A DNA stretch of 64,000 nt from positions 1 through 64,000 of the forward strand of contig NW_027018126.1 of NCBI RefSeq assembly GCF_032854445.1, given 5' to 3'. Position 1 is the first letter of the stretch. The number at the start of each line of letters is the position of its first letter. The notes below the pieces were generated by a model. It did not search any database and was not told where the DNA came from. It was given only the letters and a program-made list of their open reading frames with translations. Shown piece by piece: positions 63,601-64,000 of this stretch. The DNA is from Liolophura sinensis. Lineage: Eukaryota > Mollusca > Polyplacophora > Chitonida > Chitonidae. A program made the position numbers and the translations under genes.

Positions 63601-64000
63601 TCCGCATCTTTTGGCACCTTACTGAAGTGGGTCAGTGTTCAGTTGTACTTTTTACAGCAGACTGTATCAAGTACCTTGTGTTTTTTTTGTACAAATGGTC
63701 TGGTTTTTCTACACGTAGATAAAGACATTGAGATTGTCTTGCACTTAGAAGTAAGGCAATTGCTGGGTGAGTTAAATGGGCTTGGCCAAAAGATTTGTCG
63801 TCTTCTGGGCTACCGAAGGGCACATAACTTATAGTCAAAAGTTGAATATAGTAATGACCAGTCGCGATTGTACAGAGTACAGTGTAGTCGATTTCAATTA
63901 ACAAAAAGACCAGGCAAAAATGCAAAAGTGGAAAAAATGTTCCAGTGCTGCTGGTAAGAGGCTAATCCGACGTATTTTGTGACGAGAAATCGAATGGTGC
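60608..64000 (+). repeat. Right-hand A-type units to the window edge
   Basis: Anchors are 60672, 61221, 61769, 62319, 62867, 63414 and 63962. Three units carry TTGGCCAAAAGATTTGTCG (61041, 61589 and 63782): two adjacent, the third four units later. Units near 61485, 62034 and 63681 carry a T-run followed by TTGTACAAATGG in place of TTATGTACAAATGG. The array is cut at 64000 inside a unit. Confidence 0.85.

Larger units (their letters stand above)
1..64000. repeat. 549-bp satellite DNA array, full window
   Basis: The entire window is a direct tandem array. The string CTAATCCGACG or a one-base variant recurs as 117 anchors from 236 to 63962, a mean of 549.4 bp apart. Spacing is 549 or 550 bp for every unit from 28283 to 36521, and the extremes over the window are 527 and 569. 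All copies have the same orientation. Both window edges fall inside a unit, so the array continues in both directions. No inserted element, gene or unique sequence is seen. Long monomers, high copy number and nested multimers are typical of eukaryotic heterochromatic satellites. I do not recognise this family and cannot assign a species or a chromosomal location from sequence alone. Confidence 0.98.

Noticed and set aside
1-64000. CRISPR array
   Set aside because: Repeats are 549 bp and contiguous, with no short repeats separated by unique spacers.
1-64000. rDNA, 5S, histone or tRNA gene cluster
   Set aside because: No rRNA-like conserved core, no tRNA cloverleaf or RNA polymerase III A and B box pair, and no histone-like frame in the monomer.
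1-64000. CENP-B box
   Set aside because: I looked for TTCGNNNNANNCGGG on both strands of the monomer and found no acceptable match. ATTCGATTT on the minus strand agrees only at its TTCG.
1-64000. Transposon or Helitron insertions, LTRs or target-site duplications
   Set aside because: All 116 anchor intervals are between 527 and 569 bp, leaving no room for an element. No terminal repeats other than the satellite itself.
1-64000. Bacterial or phage system (operons, defence locus)
   Set aside because: No long frames, no ribosome-binding-site-led gene strings and a satellite structure that is eukaryotic in character.

Overview
The whole 64 kb window is one uninterrupted head-to-tail satellite DNA array. 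The repeat unit (monomer) is 549 bp and about 41% G+C, from a hand count of the unit at 28597-29145. I followed the conserved string CTAATCCGACG through the window and found 117 successive anchors, from 236 to 63962. The mean spacing is 549.4 bp and most spacings are 547-553. The array is cut by both window edges, so it extends beyond them. No spacing leaves room for an inserted transposon, a gene or any unrelated sequence. I see no credible protein-coding gene, rRNA, tRNA or CRISPR array.

This is almost certainly a eukaryotic heterochromatic satellite (centromeric, pericentromeric, subtelomeric or sex-chromosome type). The reasons are a long monomer, more than 116 tandem copies, nested higher-order repeats and no genes. 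I do not recognise the monomer and cannot name the organism. CpG is only mildly depleted (16 CpG in one unit against roughly 23 expected), which argues weakly against a heavily methylated vertebrate-type genome.

Layout. Units fall into variant classes, named here for convenience. A units have ACCTTACTGAAGTGGG and GTTCAGTTG. B units have ACCTTATAAATGTGGG and GTTTAGTTG. C units have CTTTAGGCACCTTATTCATG. R units have GCGTTGATCTCC. G units have GTGCGTAGCAACGG in a B background. E units have GATATCATATTCACG and TTAACTGCTG. F units have CATAATTACGTG. T units have GCTACTAGTAAG, usually with CCCAGTAACGG. D units have GCTGCTGGTAAG with CCCAGCAACGG. The left part (1-8.8 kb) and right part (44.7-64 kb) are rich in A units and more diverse. 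The core (8.8-44.7 kb) is more homogeneous and built from multimers: C-R-G trimers (5-7, 15-17.8 and 28.3-31 kb), an E-F-E'-D multimer (10.9-14.5, 17.9-19.7 and 22.3-28 kb) and a C-T-D trimer (31-44.7 kb). The right part holds a clean tandem duplication of an 8-unit block (47.86-52.26 and 52.26-56.65 kb), then a 3-unit duplication (57.47-60.6 kb).

Short open frames occur in every unit on both strands, but none extends far. I treat them as by-products of the repeat, although one plus-strand frame is preferentially open in A-type units. Several stretches (about 12.3-18.7, 23.5-27.3, 37-43 and 49.8-52.8 kb) carry dense small indels that look more like residual long-read error than biology.
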